A DNA stretch of 64,000 bases from Clostridioides difficile (GCA_012955965.1 JABBZI010000013.1:50120-114119), one strand, 5' to 3'. Shown: positions 47,666 through 57,102, counted from the stretch's first letter. Notes: generated by a model not told the origin, from the letters alone. Made by a program: numbers and translations.

Positions 47666-49588
47666 TTATATATTTAATGCTGCTTCAAAGGCTTCTTTTG
47701 TTGCGTCTAATGCTCTACGTGCTTTTACGGCGTCCCCAACAACGTGAGTTTCTTTTACAAACTGTTTTACAGATTCACTTAATGGGTCATAATTACGAGA
47801 ACCCATAGCAAGTACTACTGAGTCAAACCCTTTTAAATCATGTTCTGTACCATCTGCAAGTAAATAGTCAACACCATTATCATAGAATTTAGCGACTTTT
47901 GCACCAGTAACAGTATGTATATTATAATTTTCAAAATCATTCATAAGGAACTTGCGATGCTCTGAAATTACATCTGCACCAACTTCTTCTCTAAGCTCAA
48001 TAACCGTAACCTCATGCTCTTGTTCTCCAAGGAAAGCTGCTACTTCACAACCAACCATTCCACCACCAACAACAAGTACTTTTTTCCCACAAGATTTCTT
48101 ACCATCAAGAAGGTCTACAGCATGTATTAATCCTGAATCATTAATTCCTGGTATAGGAAGTACAAGTGGAGTTGCTCCAGTGGCTATAATAACTGCATCA
48201 GGTGATTTTTCTTTTATAAATTCTACTGTAGCTTCTGTATTAGTACATATTTTCACACCATATTGATTGCATTTTGAAACATAACTTCTAACTAAATTAG
48301 TGATATCGCCCTTACCTGGAGGATATGCAGCTAAACGCATTTGACCACCAAGAATGTCCGCTTTTTCAACCAAAGTTACATTATGCCCTCTTTTAGCACA
48401 TACCCATGCTGTAAGCATACCTCCAACACCTCCGCCAACAACAAGAACTTCTTTACTTATTTCAGCTGGTTTAAGTTCTGCTTCATGACCTAATATAGGA
48501 TTTGCAAGACAGGCTATAGGTTTACCTTGGAACATATTTGGTACACATCCTTGTAAGCATGCAATACATGGTATCATTTCATCTAGCTTTCCATCTTTAG
48601 CCTTATTAGGCATTTCTGGGTCAGCTAAACTTTGTCTACCAAATGCTACTAAATCACATCTACCTTGTCTAACCATTAATTCAGCAAATTGAGGTTCTGT
48701 ATAACGTCCAACTGTTATTACTGGTATACTAACAGCTTTTTTTATTTCTGTTACTAGTTCTGCACTGAATCCAGCATGTAAAACTGTAGGAGCCCACATA
48801 TATTCATCATGTATATGTATACTACGAGAAACATGAAGTCCATCTACTCCACAATCTTCTAAATATGCTGCTATTACTGAACTATCATGTACATCAATTC
48901 CACCTAAAATATCATCTGTACTGTTTATACGACATAATATTGCTAGAGAATCTCCTACTTTTTTACGTATATTTTCAATAATAAGGCGAGCTAATCTCAT
49001 TCTATTTTCAAAACATCCACCAAACTCATCTACACGCTTATTTGTTCTTGGTGATATAAAGCTACTAACTAAATATCCATGAGCACAGTGAACTTCAATA
49101 GCATCTGCACCAGCTTTTTGTGCACGTAATGCAGCATTTCCATAAGATTCTATAAGTTCATATATTTCTTCAGTCGTTATTGCTAGTGGTGTGTTACGAC
49201 CATTTGATGAAGGTATTGCAGATGCAGCTTTTAATGGATGACCTGCTATTTTTTCATTCCCCTCAGAACCAGCATGTTGTAATTGTATAGATACTTTTGA
49301 ACCTGCATTATGACAAGCATCTATTACATTTTTAAAACTATCTATTGTACTATCATCATATAAACAAGGTTTACGAGGACCTCCTTTTGCTTTTTTGTCT
49401 ACAACACTCGATTCTATTGTTATCAATCCAAAACCACCTAAAGCACGTTCAAGATAATAAGCCTTAGAAGTTTCACTTAAAGTCCCATCTGTATTTGCAA
49501 AATTATTTCCCATAGGAGGAACTACAAAACGATTTGGAACTGTCATCGAACCAATTTTTATAGGTGTAAACATAGAACTAATCTTCAT
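47666..49588 (-). CDS. NADH:flavin oxidoreductase, old-yellow-enzyme/2,4-dienoyl-CoA reductase type
   Basis: The product is 640 residues. ATG 49588 has GGAAGG upstream; a longer frame is not needed. Residues about 1-370 form the FMN-binding TIM barrel (FTPIKIGSMTVPNRFVVPPM, HCAHGYLVSSFISPRTN). A [4Fe-4S] cysteine cluster follows (IPCIACLQGCVP), then FAD- and NAD(P)H-binding domains (VVGGGVGGMLTAW about 390, VVGGGMVGCEVAAF about 505). Relatives include FadH, trimethylamine dehydrogenase and enoate or bile-acid reductases. In this operon it may reduce or oxidise an unsaturated cyclic acid derived from shikimate; that is inference. Confidence 0.87.
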   Translation of the reverse strand: MKISSMFTPIKIGSMTVPNRFVVPPMGNNFANTDGTLSETSKAYYLERALGGFGLITIESSVVDKKAKGGPRKPCLYDDSTIDSFKNVIDACHNAGSKVSIQLQHAGSEGNEKIAGHPLKAASAIPSSNGRNTPLAITTEEIYELIESYGNAALRAQKAGADAIEVHCAHGYLVSSFISPRTNKRVDEFGGCFENRMRLARLIIENIRKKVGDSLAILCRINSTDDILGGIDVHDSSVIAAYLEDCGVDGLHVSRSIHIHDEYMWAPTVLHAGFSAELVTEIKKAVSIPVITVGRYTEPQFAELMVRQGRCDLVAFGRQSLADPEMPNKAKDGKLDEMIPCIACLQGCVPNMFQGKPIACLANPILGHEAELKPAEISKEVLVVGGGVGGMLTAWVCAKRGHNVTLVEKADILGGQMRLAAYPPGKGDITNLVRSYVSKCNQYGVKICTNTEATVEFIKEKSPDAVIIATGATPLVLPIPGINDSGLIHAVDLLDGKKSCGKKVLVVGGGMVGCEVAAFLGEQEHEVTVIELREEVGADVISEHRKFLMNDFENYNIHTVTGAKVAKFYDNGVDYLLADGTEHDLKGFDSVVLAMGSRNYDPLSESVKQFVKETHVVGDAVKARRALDATKEAFEAALNI

Positions 49589-49666
49589 AAGGTTTTCCTT
49601 CCTTTCAAGTTTCAATTTTAAATTTTCATATTATAAATACTTTGTATATTTTTATATTGTATAGAT

Positions 49667-50515
49667 TTATTTTGGAGATACTTCAGGCCATGCTTTATCT
49701 AAAACTTTCTTAGTTGTATTAAACACAGTTTCAGCAGCAGTTGATAATCCCTTAGATATTAAAGAATCAGATATTACTTCTGCTCCTATAACTCTAGGTG
49801 ATATGTTGTGTTCTTTTATTATTTTTACAAATTCTTCTGTGTTTCCATATCCTTCACCTGGAGCTAAACGGTCATGTAGTGATTCATCTCTAAGTTTTTC
49901 ATAAGGAGTTTTTAAAACGTCACATACTTGAATTGATACTATTTTCTCTGCTGGAACAGGTGCAAGATCTTTTGCTGTCTGTTTTGCTCTAGCCCAGTGC
50001 CAAGTATCTAGTATAAGCATTGCATTTTCACGATTACATTCCTTAACAACACGCCATGCAGTAGCTAAGTCTGGAACACCACTATATGGCATAAACTCAA
50101 GACCTATAAGAAGTTCTCCTGCTCTATCACATAATTCTCCTAATGCTTTTATAATTTGTTCTTCTGGTATCATTTCTAACAAACCACAATTTATATGTTT
50201 AACATTAAATAAACGAGCCATATGATAAACATTTTTCTCTTTTTCTCTTTGAGCTTCTGTTCTATCTTCTTCTGTTCCCCATTGAGTTATGTATTCTACT
50301 TCTGTAACCTTCAGATTGTATTCATCAAGAATTGCAAGCATTTCTTCATCTGTAACACCAGCATTTTTTGCATCTACATAATTTTCAGCTCGTAATCCAA
50401 TTCCATCAAAACCAGCTTCTTTCGCAATACGTACTCTATCATGGAATGAAACTTCTGTACCTAATGTATAAGAACTAATTGTAATTGGAATATTAAGATT
50501 TTTTTGATTATTCAT
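49667..50515 (-). CDS. Sugar-phosphate isomerase/epimerase-like TIM barrel, possible 3-dehydroshikimate dehydratase
   Basis: The product is 282 residues from ATG 50515 with AAGGGGGA upstream. It belongs to the AP-endonuclease-2/xylose-isomerase-like TIM barrels: [56 protein letters not shown], which give the His/Glu/Asp metal ligands. This superfamily includes bacterial 3-dehydroshikimate dehydratases (QuiC/AsbF type). Position as first gene of an operon with an AroE-like enzyme makes that function plausible, but other isomerase activities cannot be ruled out. Confidence 0.78.
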   Translation of the reverse strand: MNNQKNLNIPITISSYTLGTEVSFHDRVRIAKEAGFDGIGLRAENYVDAKNAGVTDEEMLAILDEYNLKVTEVEYITQWGTEEDRTEAQREKEKNVYHMARLFNVKHINCGLLEMIPEEQIIKALGELCDRAGELLIGLEFMPYSGVPDLATAWRVVKECNRENAMLILDTWHWARAKQTAKDLAPVPAEKIVSIQVCDVLKTPYEKLRDESLHDRLAPGEGYGNTEEFVKIIKEHNISPRVIGAEVISDSLISKGLSTAAETVFNTTKKVLDKAWPEVSPK

Positions 50516-50927
50516 GAGTTAAATTTCCCCCTTTATTTTCTTTAAAAACAACAGTTTTTTTGATTTTATATTTTTAATTATCCTACTAGTAGTATTATTT
50601 AGCTTTAAAAACAAAAGTGTTTTTTGATTTATCTTTATCTAGATTTTATAAATTTATTGTACCATGAGACTTTATTAATAACAAATTGATAATTTCCTAT
50701 CAATTCATAGATTTTGTTTATAGATTTTATTTATAGGATAATTCTTTTGCTTTTCTAGTACATTATATAAATATCTTTCTCCTATAATTCAGACAAAAAA
50801 CGATAAATTTCTTTAAAAGCTTTTATTCTTACTGCATAATCATATATAATAAAAATGTGAAAAATATCTTAAAGGTCAACTTCTCTAAATATATAAATAA
50901 AAGTACTCAGGAAAGGATGAACAAAAA
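50516..50927. promoter_or_regulatory. Divergent control region with two 29-bp imperfect direct repeats
   Basis: The gap between the TIM-barrel gene and its divergent LysR gene contains two copies of CTTTAAAAACAA...TTTTTTGATTTA, at about 50540-50568 and 50603-50631, whose starts are 63 bp (six helical turns) apart. Each contains a small A/T stem. Same-face spacing fits a LysR tetramer binding site. No small gene is apparent in the 412 bp. Confidence 0.5.
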
Positions 50928-51809
50928 TTGAATTTATACCACCTACGCTATTTTGTTACACTAGCACATTTAGAACATTATACAAAAGCAGCAGAAAATT
51001 TATCTATAACACAGCCAAGCTTAAGTCATGCTATATCTTTGCTAGAAAGTGAGCTTGGAATAGCTCTATTTGAAAAGGAAGGTAGAAATATAGTTCTTAC
51101 TAAATATGGAAAAATATTTTTAAAAGATGTGGAAAAATCATTAGAAATTTTAGATTCAAGTGTAAAGTCATTAAAAATAACTGGTACTGGTGAAGGACAA
51201 ATAGATTTAGCTTTCCTTAGAACACTTGGTACTGACTTTATACCTGATATAGTGCATAAATTTTTAAAATCTAATCCTGATAAATCAATAGATTTTAAAT
51301 TCCACACTGGTGTAACTACGGACATTATTCAAGGTCTTAAGGAAAGAAAATACGATATTGCATTTTGTTCAAAACTTGAAAAAGAAAAGGGAATTGAATT
51401 TATACCTGTTGCTAAACAAGATTTGGTGCTAATTGTACCATATAGCCACCCTTTGGCTGCAAAAGATACTATAGACTTAAAAGAAACCATACCTTATCCT
51501 CAAATAGTATTTAATCAGAGAAGTGGGCTTAGATATATAATTGATGATATGTTTAATAAAATAAATCAACAACCTAACATAGTTTATGAAGTGGAAGAAG
51601 ACCAAGTAATTGCTGGATTAGTTGCGAAAAACTTTGGAATCGCTGTAGTCCCAAATATGAATATGCTTAGCTTTACAAAAGTGAAAGTAATTCAGATTGT
51701 CCACCCAAGTTGGGAAAGAAATTTCTACTTAGCATTTATAAAAGATAGATATTTACCTCCTGCAATTAAAAACTTTAAAAATTTTGTCATTAAAAACGCT
51801 CAACTATAA
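50928..51809 (+). CDS. LysR-family regulator, probable activator of the quinate/shikimate operon
   Basis: The product is 293 residues. The start is TTG 50928 with GAAAGGA upstream; the nearby ATG is out of frame and hits a stop at once, and NLYHLRYFVTLAHLEHYTKAAE is the normal LysR N-terminus. The helix-turn-helix is followed by the effector-binding domain (GQIDLAFLRTLGTDF, LIVPYSHPLAAKD, VAKNFGIAVVPN). It is divergent from the TIM-barrel gene and so likely controls the operon through the direct repeats in the gap. From memory, a LysR protein called QuiR plays this part in Listeria. Confidence 0.92.
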   Translation: MNLYHLRYFVTLAHLEHYTKAAENLSITQPSLSHAISLLESELGIALFEKEGRNIVLTKYGKIFLKDVEKSLEILDSSVKSLKITGTGEGQIDLAFLRTLGTDFIPDIVHKFLKSNPDKSIDFKFHTGVTTDIIQGLKERKYDIAFCSKLEKEKGIEFIPVAKQDLVLIVPYSHPLAAKDTIDLKETIPYPQIVFNQRSGLRYIIDDMFNKINQQPNIVYEVEEDQVIAGLVAKNFGIAVVPNMNMLSFTKVKVIQIVHPSWERNFYLAFIKDRYLPPAIKNFKNFVIKNAQL

Positions 51810-51818
51810 TTTATTAAT

Positions 51819-51846
51819 AAAGGGGTTATTTTTTAATATCCTCTTT
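51819..51846 (+). terminator. Terminator after LysR gene
   Basis: AAAGGGGTTATT and AATATCCTCTTT pair with one mismatch and one G-U around a four-base loop, then TTATTCTTTTT follows. Confidence 0.7.
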
Positions 51847-51861
51847 TATTCTTTTTATAAA

Positions 51862-51976
51862 ATAAAAAAATCTATACTCTTAAAAGTATAGATTCCTAAC
51901 TGACAGTCGGCATCCGAGTCTCAGCAATTATCGTTATACAACAGCAACTGGATTTCAGTTCCTGAATAACTAATTC
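51862..51976 (-). ncRNA. Candidate small RNA with own promoter and terminator
   Basis: On the minus strand, a consensus promoter (see 51983-52011) is followed by about 110 bases with no reading frame. A hairpin AACTG-AAATC-CAGTT lies near the 5' part (around 51945-51960). A longer stem-loop is formed by CTGA...TCGG-ATG-CCGA...TCAG (about 51902-51926). An intrinsic terminator follows, arms AATCTATACT/AGTATAGATT (51869-51894), ending in T7. The stretch is more GC-rich than its surroundings. I do not recognise it as 6S, SRP, tmRNA or a riboswitch. Orientation follows the DUF3800 gene, whose stop overlaps the promoter. Confidence 0.72.
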
Positions 51977-51982
51977 ATTTAT

Positions 51983-52011
51983 ATTATATCAGACTTTATA
52001 ATACTTGTCAA
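51983..52011 (-). promoter_or_regulatory. Consensus promoter of the small RNA candidate
   Basis: TTGACA (complement of 52006-52011), a 17-bp spacer and TATAAT (complement of 51983-51988) are a perfect match to the vegetative consensus. It starts seven bases from the DUF3800 stop codon. Expected start site is near 51976. Confidence 0.85.
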
Positions 52012-52017
52012 TACTAT

Positions 52018-52857
52018 CTATCTCATTTTTTCAAGCCATGGTCCAACAGGCTCTATAATAGGAACTTCTTTGAATCCCCAATTTCTTATGTCATTCACAC
52101 TAGTTGGAGTATATATCTTATTTCTTACAGATTTAAATATTTTATTTTTCTCTCCATATTGCATGCACTTAGGATTAGCTTCTATTAATCCTCTTCTTGC
52201 TCTACTAAGAGGATTACATAAAATATCTGCTATCTCTAAACCTTCTCTATAATCTCCATCTTCTTTTTTAGCGATTATAAAACCTTTAACCTTATCTCTT
52301 AATTCTTCATCTATGTCTAGATATATTGTTCCATTATTAAAAACATCAAAAAACGCCTTTTGTACTTTTAAATTTGATACATCATCTCTTGATTCGATAA
52401 CTATTCTTGCAGATTCCACAGTTTCATTATTTACAAACGAATAAAAGTTCTGAAGTACATGTATAAAAGCCACTACATAAGGTTCCTTTGAAGGTGCATA
52501 ATATTTTTTTAATCTAGCTTTATCTACTGTTACTGATATTATAGTGCACTCTAATCTCGATAGAAATAAAGGCAACTCATCGTAAAAAAATTTAATTTGT
52601 GAATCATCAAACTTCTCAAATGCTCTTGATTTTCTTGATATATCCGTAAGATGTATTCCTATATTGCTAGTTCCAAAACACTGTTCTTTAAATACATCCA
52701 TTTCCTTTCTTAAAGAACAGACATAATCTCCTTGACTCACTGCATATTTATATTCAAAAATTACTCCTGTTAATGTAAATGGGTCTTCATGATTTATATC
52801 AGCTCTTCCACTTTCATCGATAAACATTATATATTTTTTCTTTGTAATCTCACTCAC
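52018..52857 (-). CDS. DUF3800 protein, RNase H-like fold, probable nuclease-related
   Basis: The product is up to 279 residues. The N-terminal FIDESG motif, the internal IVIESR and the late EGLEIADILCNPLSR acidic block are typical of DUF3800, a family with predicted RNase H-like catalytic acids. The start is uncertain: GTG 52857 is almost on top of the GAGGGTGAG ribosome-binding site, while ATG 52827 (one residue before FIDESG) has a weaker site but a family-like N-terminus. Members are scattered in genomes and phages; function is unproven. It is alone here, except for the small RNA candidate immediately downstream. Confidence 0.8.
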   Translation of the reverse strand: MSEITKKKYIMFIDESGRADINHEDPFTLTGVIFEYKYAVSQGDYVCSLRKEMDVFKEQCFGTSNIGIHLTDISRKSRAFEKFDDSQIKFFYDELPLFLSRLECTIISVTVDKARLKKYYAPSKEPYVVAFIHVLQNFYSFVNNETVESARIVIESRDDVSNLKVQKAFFDVFNNGTIYLDIDEELRDKVKGFIIAKKEDGDYREGLEIADILCNPLSRARRGLIEANPKCMQYGEKNKIFKSVRNKIYTPTSVNDIRNWGFKEVPIIEPVGPWLEKMR

Positions 52858-52957
52858 CCTCTTAACTTATGATGATAGCATCTATATCCATTTTATATGA
52901 GTTTTAAAAATATTCCAAGATTTTTATACAACTTAAATTTAAATTTGGACTAAAAAA

Positions 52958-53007
52958 TTGAGATGTAAAACAATCAACGCTTTTGGCGATTGGATTTCAC
53001 ATCTCAA
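52958..53007 (-). terminator. Terminator after cwp22-type gene
   Basis: TTGAGATGT and ACATCTCAA form the base of a long interrupted stem with inner AATC/GATT and GC-rich pairing. On the minus strand it is followed by TTTTTTAG. Confidence 0.85.
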
Positions 53008-53036
53008 TTATAGTTATTTCTCAATATATAGTTTTA

Positions 53037-54971
53037 TTATTTTCCAATAATATCCATTAATTTGTCCATTACTATATAAGATACTCCTCCTCCAATTTGA
53101 TAAGGAGTTTCAACTTTTTTATTTGCAAATACTCTTTGTTGTTCTGATGATAATCCTGAATTATCCACTAGAACTATTGGTGAATGTAACTTTACAGCTA
53201 ATGGTCCAGCTGATAAAGCATCCACTAAAGTATCTGATTTACTAACTAATATAGCTTGTAAATCAACATCTCCATAGAACTTCTCTATTACTTTAGCATT
53301 AGTATCTAATCTGCTATTTCCATATATTCTATTTCCTGAAACATCTTCAGTAGTTATCTCATTCATTTTTGCTATTGCTGAATCACTAATTGCACTTGGT
53401 CCACCTATAAAGTATGCATTTTCTAATTTTCTTTCTGTTAGCCATGCATAAGATTCTTCAGTAATTCCATCTTTTTTAACTAATATTATAGGTTGCTTTT
53501 CTTCTCCAGCTTTAGAAGCTATAGATAGCGCATCTGCTTCTCCACTTCCAGAAACCATATAAGCTGTTTTTATTTCTTCTCTACTTCCAAGTTCTGTAGC
53601 TATTTTTGTAGCAGTTTGGTATCTGTCTTGACCTGCTATTCTCTTTGTTTCCACATTAAAAGTAGTTTTTATTTCTTGTTCTAGTTTAGAGCTTATTGCA
53701 TTTTCTCCACCTATCAATATTACTGTTTTAGGTGCTAATGAATTCATTTCTTCAATAGTCTGAGCTGGTAATTTGTCTGCATTAGTAAGAAGTATTGTTG
53801 AATTATAGCTACTTGCCAAAGGAGTAGCTGTTATTCCATCTGCTATTGCGTTACCATTTACTATTACAACAGTATCTGAGCCAGAAGTCTTCCAATTTCC
53901 AACTGAACTTATCTCTTTAGCTGTGTCAAATCTATTTGCCCCTATGATTGTATTCCATGTAGGATTTATAGTTCCATCTTCATTGAAAGTATAATCTTTT
54001 GAATCTATTTTTTGAGTGCCAGTTAGCATTTTACCATCTTTATCTAAATAGTAAGATTTTCCTTCTATTTGTTGCCATCCTGTCTGCATTACTCCTGTTT
54101 TGTCAAAGTAATATTTATTACCATCTATTTCTTGCCATCCTGTAACTGCTAATCCATCTGCGTCTAGATAGTATTTCTTGCCATCTTTTTCTTGCCATCC
54201 TGTTTGCATTACTCCATCTGCATTAAAGTAATAAGTCTTTCCATCAATTACTTTCCATCCAGATACTCTTGCTCCATCAGTTCCTAAGTAATATTTCTTG
54301 TTGTTAATTGTTTTCCATCCTGTTTGCATTACTCCTGAAGCATCAAAATAATACATTTTTCCACTTACTTTTAACCAACTATTTTTTTGATATGTTCCAT
54401 CAGATTTTACATAATACTTCTTACCATTTTCTGTTTTCCATCCTGTTTGGTTTAAATTTATCTTATATTTTGCAGCTATTTTTATATAACTGTCATTACT
54501 ATAATCTATAATTACATCTGAACCCACTGGAACTTGGTCAAATAACCATCTAACTTCTTTATTATGCATTCTTATACATCCACCAGAAATATGCTTTCCT
54601 ATAGAACTCTCATCATTATTTCCATGTATTCCATATGTATCTCCATAAGTTCCTTTTAATGCTAACCCCATCCATCTATCTCCTAATGGATTTCTTGGGC
54701 TTCCTCCAGGTATATTACCTTTATAATATGGTCTATTTTTTATCTTATTAACCACCTTAGTTTTTCCTGTTGGTGTCTCTGATCCCTTTTTCCCTGTTGC
54801 AATTTTAAATTCTTTTATAAGTTTACTGTTTACAAAGTATCCTAGAGTATTTTTTCTTGAGTTTACTATAATTACATGCTTACTAGCAGCACTTGATTCT
54901 GGCACGCCACATGCAAATACTAGAACTAAAGTCAGTACTAGTACTAAATACTTTTTTAGACTTTTTTTCAC
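53037..54971 (-). CDS. cwp22: Cell wall protein with L,D-transpeptidase domain (Cwp22/LdtCd2-type)
   Basis: The product is 644 residues from GTG 54971 (GGGGG eight bases upstream). Order: signal peptide (residues 1-30); YkuD L,D-transpeptidase domain (about 35-175) with GIHGN histidine and the catalytic Cys132 in ISGGCIRM; about eight choline-binding-like repeats (GWKTENGKKYYVKSDG type, about 185-345); three CWB2 modules (about 350-640, each starting like GANRFDTAKEI). It makes 3-3 peptide cross-links in peptidoglycan and is held on the wall by CWB2 binding to the anionic polymer. The family motif is SHGC; here it is SGGC. From memory this is Cwp22, also named LdtCd2. It forms its own unit. 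Confidence 0.93.
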   Translation of the reverse strand: MKKSLKKYLVLVLTLVLVFACGVPESSAASKHVIIVNSRKNTLGYFVNSKLIKEFKIATGKKGSETPTGKTKVVNKIKNRPYYKGNIPGGSPRNPLGDRWMGLALKGTYGDTYGIHGNNDESSIGKHISGGCIRMHNKEVRWLFDQVPVGSDVIIDYSNDSYIKIAAKYKINLNQTGWKTENGKKYYVKSDGTYQKNSWLKVSGKMYYFDASGVMQTGWKTINNKKYYLGTDGARVSGWKVIDGKTYYFNADGVMQTGWQEKDGKKYYLDADGLAVTGWQEIDGNKYYFDKTGVMQTGWQQIEGKSYYLDKDGKMLTGTQKIDSKDYTFNEDGTINPTWNTIIGANRFDTAKEISSVGNWKTSGSDTVVIVNGNAIADGITATPLASSYNSTILLTNADKLPAQTIEEMNSLAPKTVILIGGENAISSKLEQEIKTTFNVETKRIAGQDRYQTATKIATELGSREEIKTAYMVSGSGEADALSIASKAGEEKQPIILVKKDGITEESYAWLTERKLENAYFIGGPSAISDSAIAKMNEITTEDVSGNRIYGNSRLDTNAKVIEKFYGDVDLQAILVSKSDTLVDALSAGPLAVKLHSPIVLVDNSGLSSEQQRVFANKKVETPYQIGGGVSYIVMDKLMDIIGK

Positions 54972-55080
54972 TATAACTTCCCCCTCTTTTAGAAACATTA
55001 CTACATGTGTCTAATTATAACATAAAATTACTAATACCTTATATTTACAAATTTGTTACATTTATACATTTAATTATATT

Positions 55081-56094
55081 CTATTCATCGTATCCATTTG
55101 GGTTCATACTTTGCCATCTCCAAGAGTCTTGACACATTTCTTCAAGCTCATATTTAGCCTTCCATCCAAGCTCTTTTTCTGCCTTAGAAGAATCTGCATA
55201 ACACATAGCTACATCTCCAGCTCTTCTTCCTACAATCTTGTATGGTATTTCTTTTCCACTTGCTTTAGAAAATGCTTTGACTAAATCAAGAACACTATAG
55301 CCCTTTCCAGTTCCTAAATTATAAACAACAAGACCTGGATTTTCTTCTAGTTTTTGTAATGCTTTTACATGACCAGCAGCTAAGTCTAATACATGTATAT
55401 AATCTCTAACACCAGTTCCATCATGTGTTGGATAATCATTTCCATACACACTTAATTCTTTTAATTTACCTACTGCTATTTTTGTTATATAAGGCATTAA
55501 ATTACTTGGAACTCCATTTGGCTCTTCACCTATTCTACCACTCTTATGAGCACCTACTGGATTAAAGTATCTTAGAAGTGCTATATCTAATGACTCATCT
55601 GCTTTTGATATATCTACTAGCATCTGCTCTATCATAAGCTTAGTTCTTCCATATGGGTTAGTTACAGAAAGTGGGAAATCCTCTAATATAGGACAAGTGT
55701 GTGGGTCTCCATATACAGTAGCTGAAGAACTAAATACAAACTTTTTAACATCATATTCTTTCATTAATTCAAATAAATTTAAAGTACTTATTAAATTATT
55801 GCTATAATACTCAATCGGTTTTTCTACTGATTCACCAACAGCCTTTAAAGCTGCAAAATGTATAATTGACTCAATATTATTTTCTTTAAATACAACATGC
55901 ATTTCATTTTTATTTCTGATATCAATATTATAAAATTTTATTGGTTTTCCAGATAACTCTTTAATTCTATCAACAACTATTGAACTGCTATTACTTAAGT
56001 TATCAACTATAACAACTTCATAACCTGATTCTAAAAGTTCTATTGCTGTGTGGCTTCCTATATATCCTGCTCCCCCAGCTACTAAAACTGCCAT
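55081..56094 (-). CDS. galE: UDP-glucose 4-epimerase
   Basis: The product is 337 residues, typical for GalE. NAD-binding GGAGYIGSHTA at residues 6-16, the SSSATVYG and YGRTK (Tyr-x-x-x-Lys) catalytic motifs, and RYFNPVGAHKSG are all present. It interconverts UDP-glucose and UDP-galactose for surface polysaccharide or galactose use. It starts 23 bp after the galU stop, so the two form an operon. A gap of about 110 bp with no obvious terminator separates it from the downstream cwp22-type gene. Confidence 0.95.
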   Translation of the reverse strand: MAVLVAGGAGYIGSHTAIELLESGYEVVIVDNLSNSSSIVVDRIKELSGKPIKFYNIDIRNKNEMHVVFKENNIESIIHFAALKAVGESVEKPIEYYSNNLISTLNLFELMKEYDVKKFVFSSSATVYGDPHTCPILEDFPLSVTNPYGRTKLMIEQMLVDISKADESLDIALLRYFNPVGAHKSGRIGEEPNGVPSNLMPYITKIAVGKLKELSVYGNDYPTHDGTGVRDYIHVLDLAAGHVKALQKLEENPGLVVYNLGTGKGYSVLDLVKAFSKASGKEIPYKIVGRRAGDVAMCYADSSKAEKELGWKAKYELEEMCQDSWRWQSMNPNGYDE

Positions 56095-56117
56095 AGTAAT
56101 TACCTCTTTTCTAATAT

Positions 56118-56993
56118 TTATTTTTCACTTACTTTTTTTCTCATATAATCCATTAAATCATCTTTTAAATTTTCCCTTTTTAATGCAAAATCTATTGTTG
56201 CTTCTAAAAAACCAATCTTATCTCCTACATCATATCTTTTTCCCTCAAAGTTGTATGCGTAAATAGCCTCTTGCTTTCCAAGAGTTTGAAGCGCATCTGT
56301 AAGTTGTATCTCTCCACCTTTACCAGGTGCTTGCTTCTCTAATATGTCAAATATTGCAGGAGTTATTATATATCTTCCAAGTATAGCTATATCTGATGGT
56401 GCTTCTTCAATTGCAGGTTTTTCAACCATATCCTTAACCTTGTATACTCTCTCTTCTATATGTTTTACATCCAATATACCATATTTATTAGTATCTTCTT
56501 TAGCTATTTTTTGGACACCTAGAACAGTTGTTTTATACTCATTATAAGTATCTATTAATTGCTTTAGGCAAGGAACATTTGAGTCTACTATATCATCACC
56601 TAATAATACGGCAAATGGTTCATCACCTATAAAGCTTTTTGCACAGTAAATTGCATGTCCAAGACCTTTTGGCTCTTTTTGTCTTATATAATGAATATTC
56701 ACCATGTTTGATATATCTCTTACCATTTCTAACATCTCAGTCTTACCTTTTTGCTCTAATTCTAACTCTAATTCAACTGATTTATCAAAATGGTCTTCTA
56801 TAGATTTTTTATTTCTACCTGTTATTATAAGAATTTCTTCAATTCCTGATTCTATAGCTTCTTCTATTATATACTGTAAAGTTGGCTTATCTACTATAGG
56901 AAGCATTTCTTTGGGCTGTGATTTTGTTGCTGGTAAAAACCTAGTCCCTAGCCCTGCTGCTGGTATTATCGCTTTTTTAACTGTCATCTGCAT
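56118..56993 (-). CDS. galU: UTP-glucose-1-phosphate uridylyltransferase
   Basis: The product is 291 residues. ATG 56993 follows AGGGTG; upstream in-frame ATG codons would add about 23 basic residues not seen in the family. The nucleotidyltransferase signature AAGLGTRFLPATKSQPKEMLP is at the N-terminus, with VLLGDDIV and VEKP further on. It makes UDP-glucose, the substrate for galE and for glycosylated wall polymers. It is the first gene of the galU-galE operon, upstream of an envelope gene. Confidence 0.95.
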   Translation of the reverse strand: MQMTVKKAIIPAAGLGTRFLPATKSQPKEMLPIVDKPTLQYIIEEAIESGIEEILIITGRNKKSIEDHFDKSVELELELEQKGKTEMLEMVRDISNMVNIHYIRQKEPKGLGHAIYCAKSFIGDEPFAVLLGDDIVDSNVPCLKQLIDTYNEYKTTVLGVQKIAKEDTNKYGILDVKHIEERVYKVKDMVEKPAIEEAPSDIAILGRYIITPAIFDILEKQAPGKGGEIQLTDALQTLGKQEAIYAYNFEGKRYDVGDKIGFLEATIDFALKRENLKDDLMDYMRKKVSEK

Positions 56994-57102
56994 TTTTTCA
57001 CCCTTCTTCGTAAATTTTCTCTTGTACCAAATTAATATACCATATTTATACTTTTTCTTCAAACTCTATATTATCCCAATAATTAATGCCTTAAGACCAT
57101 AT

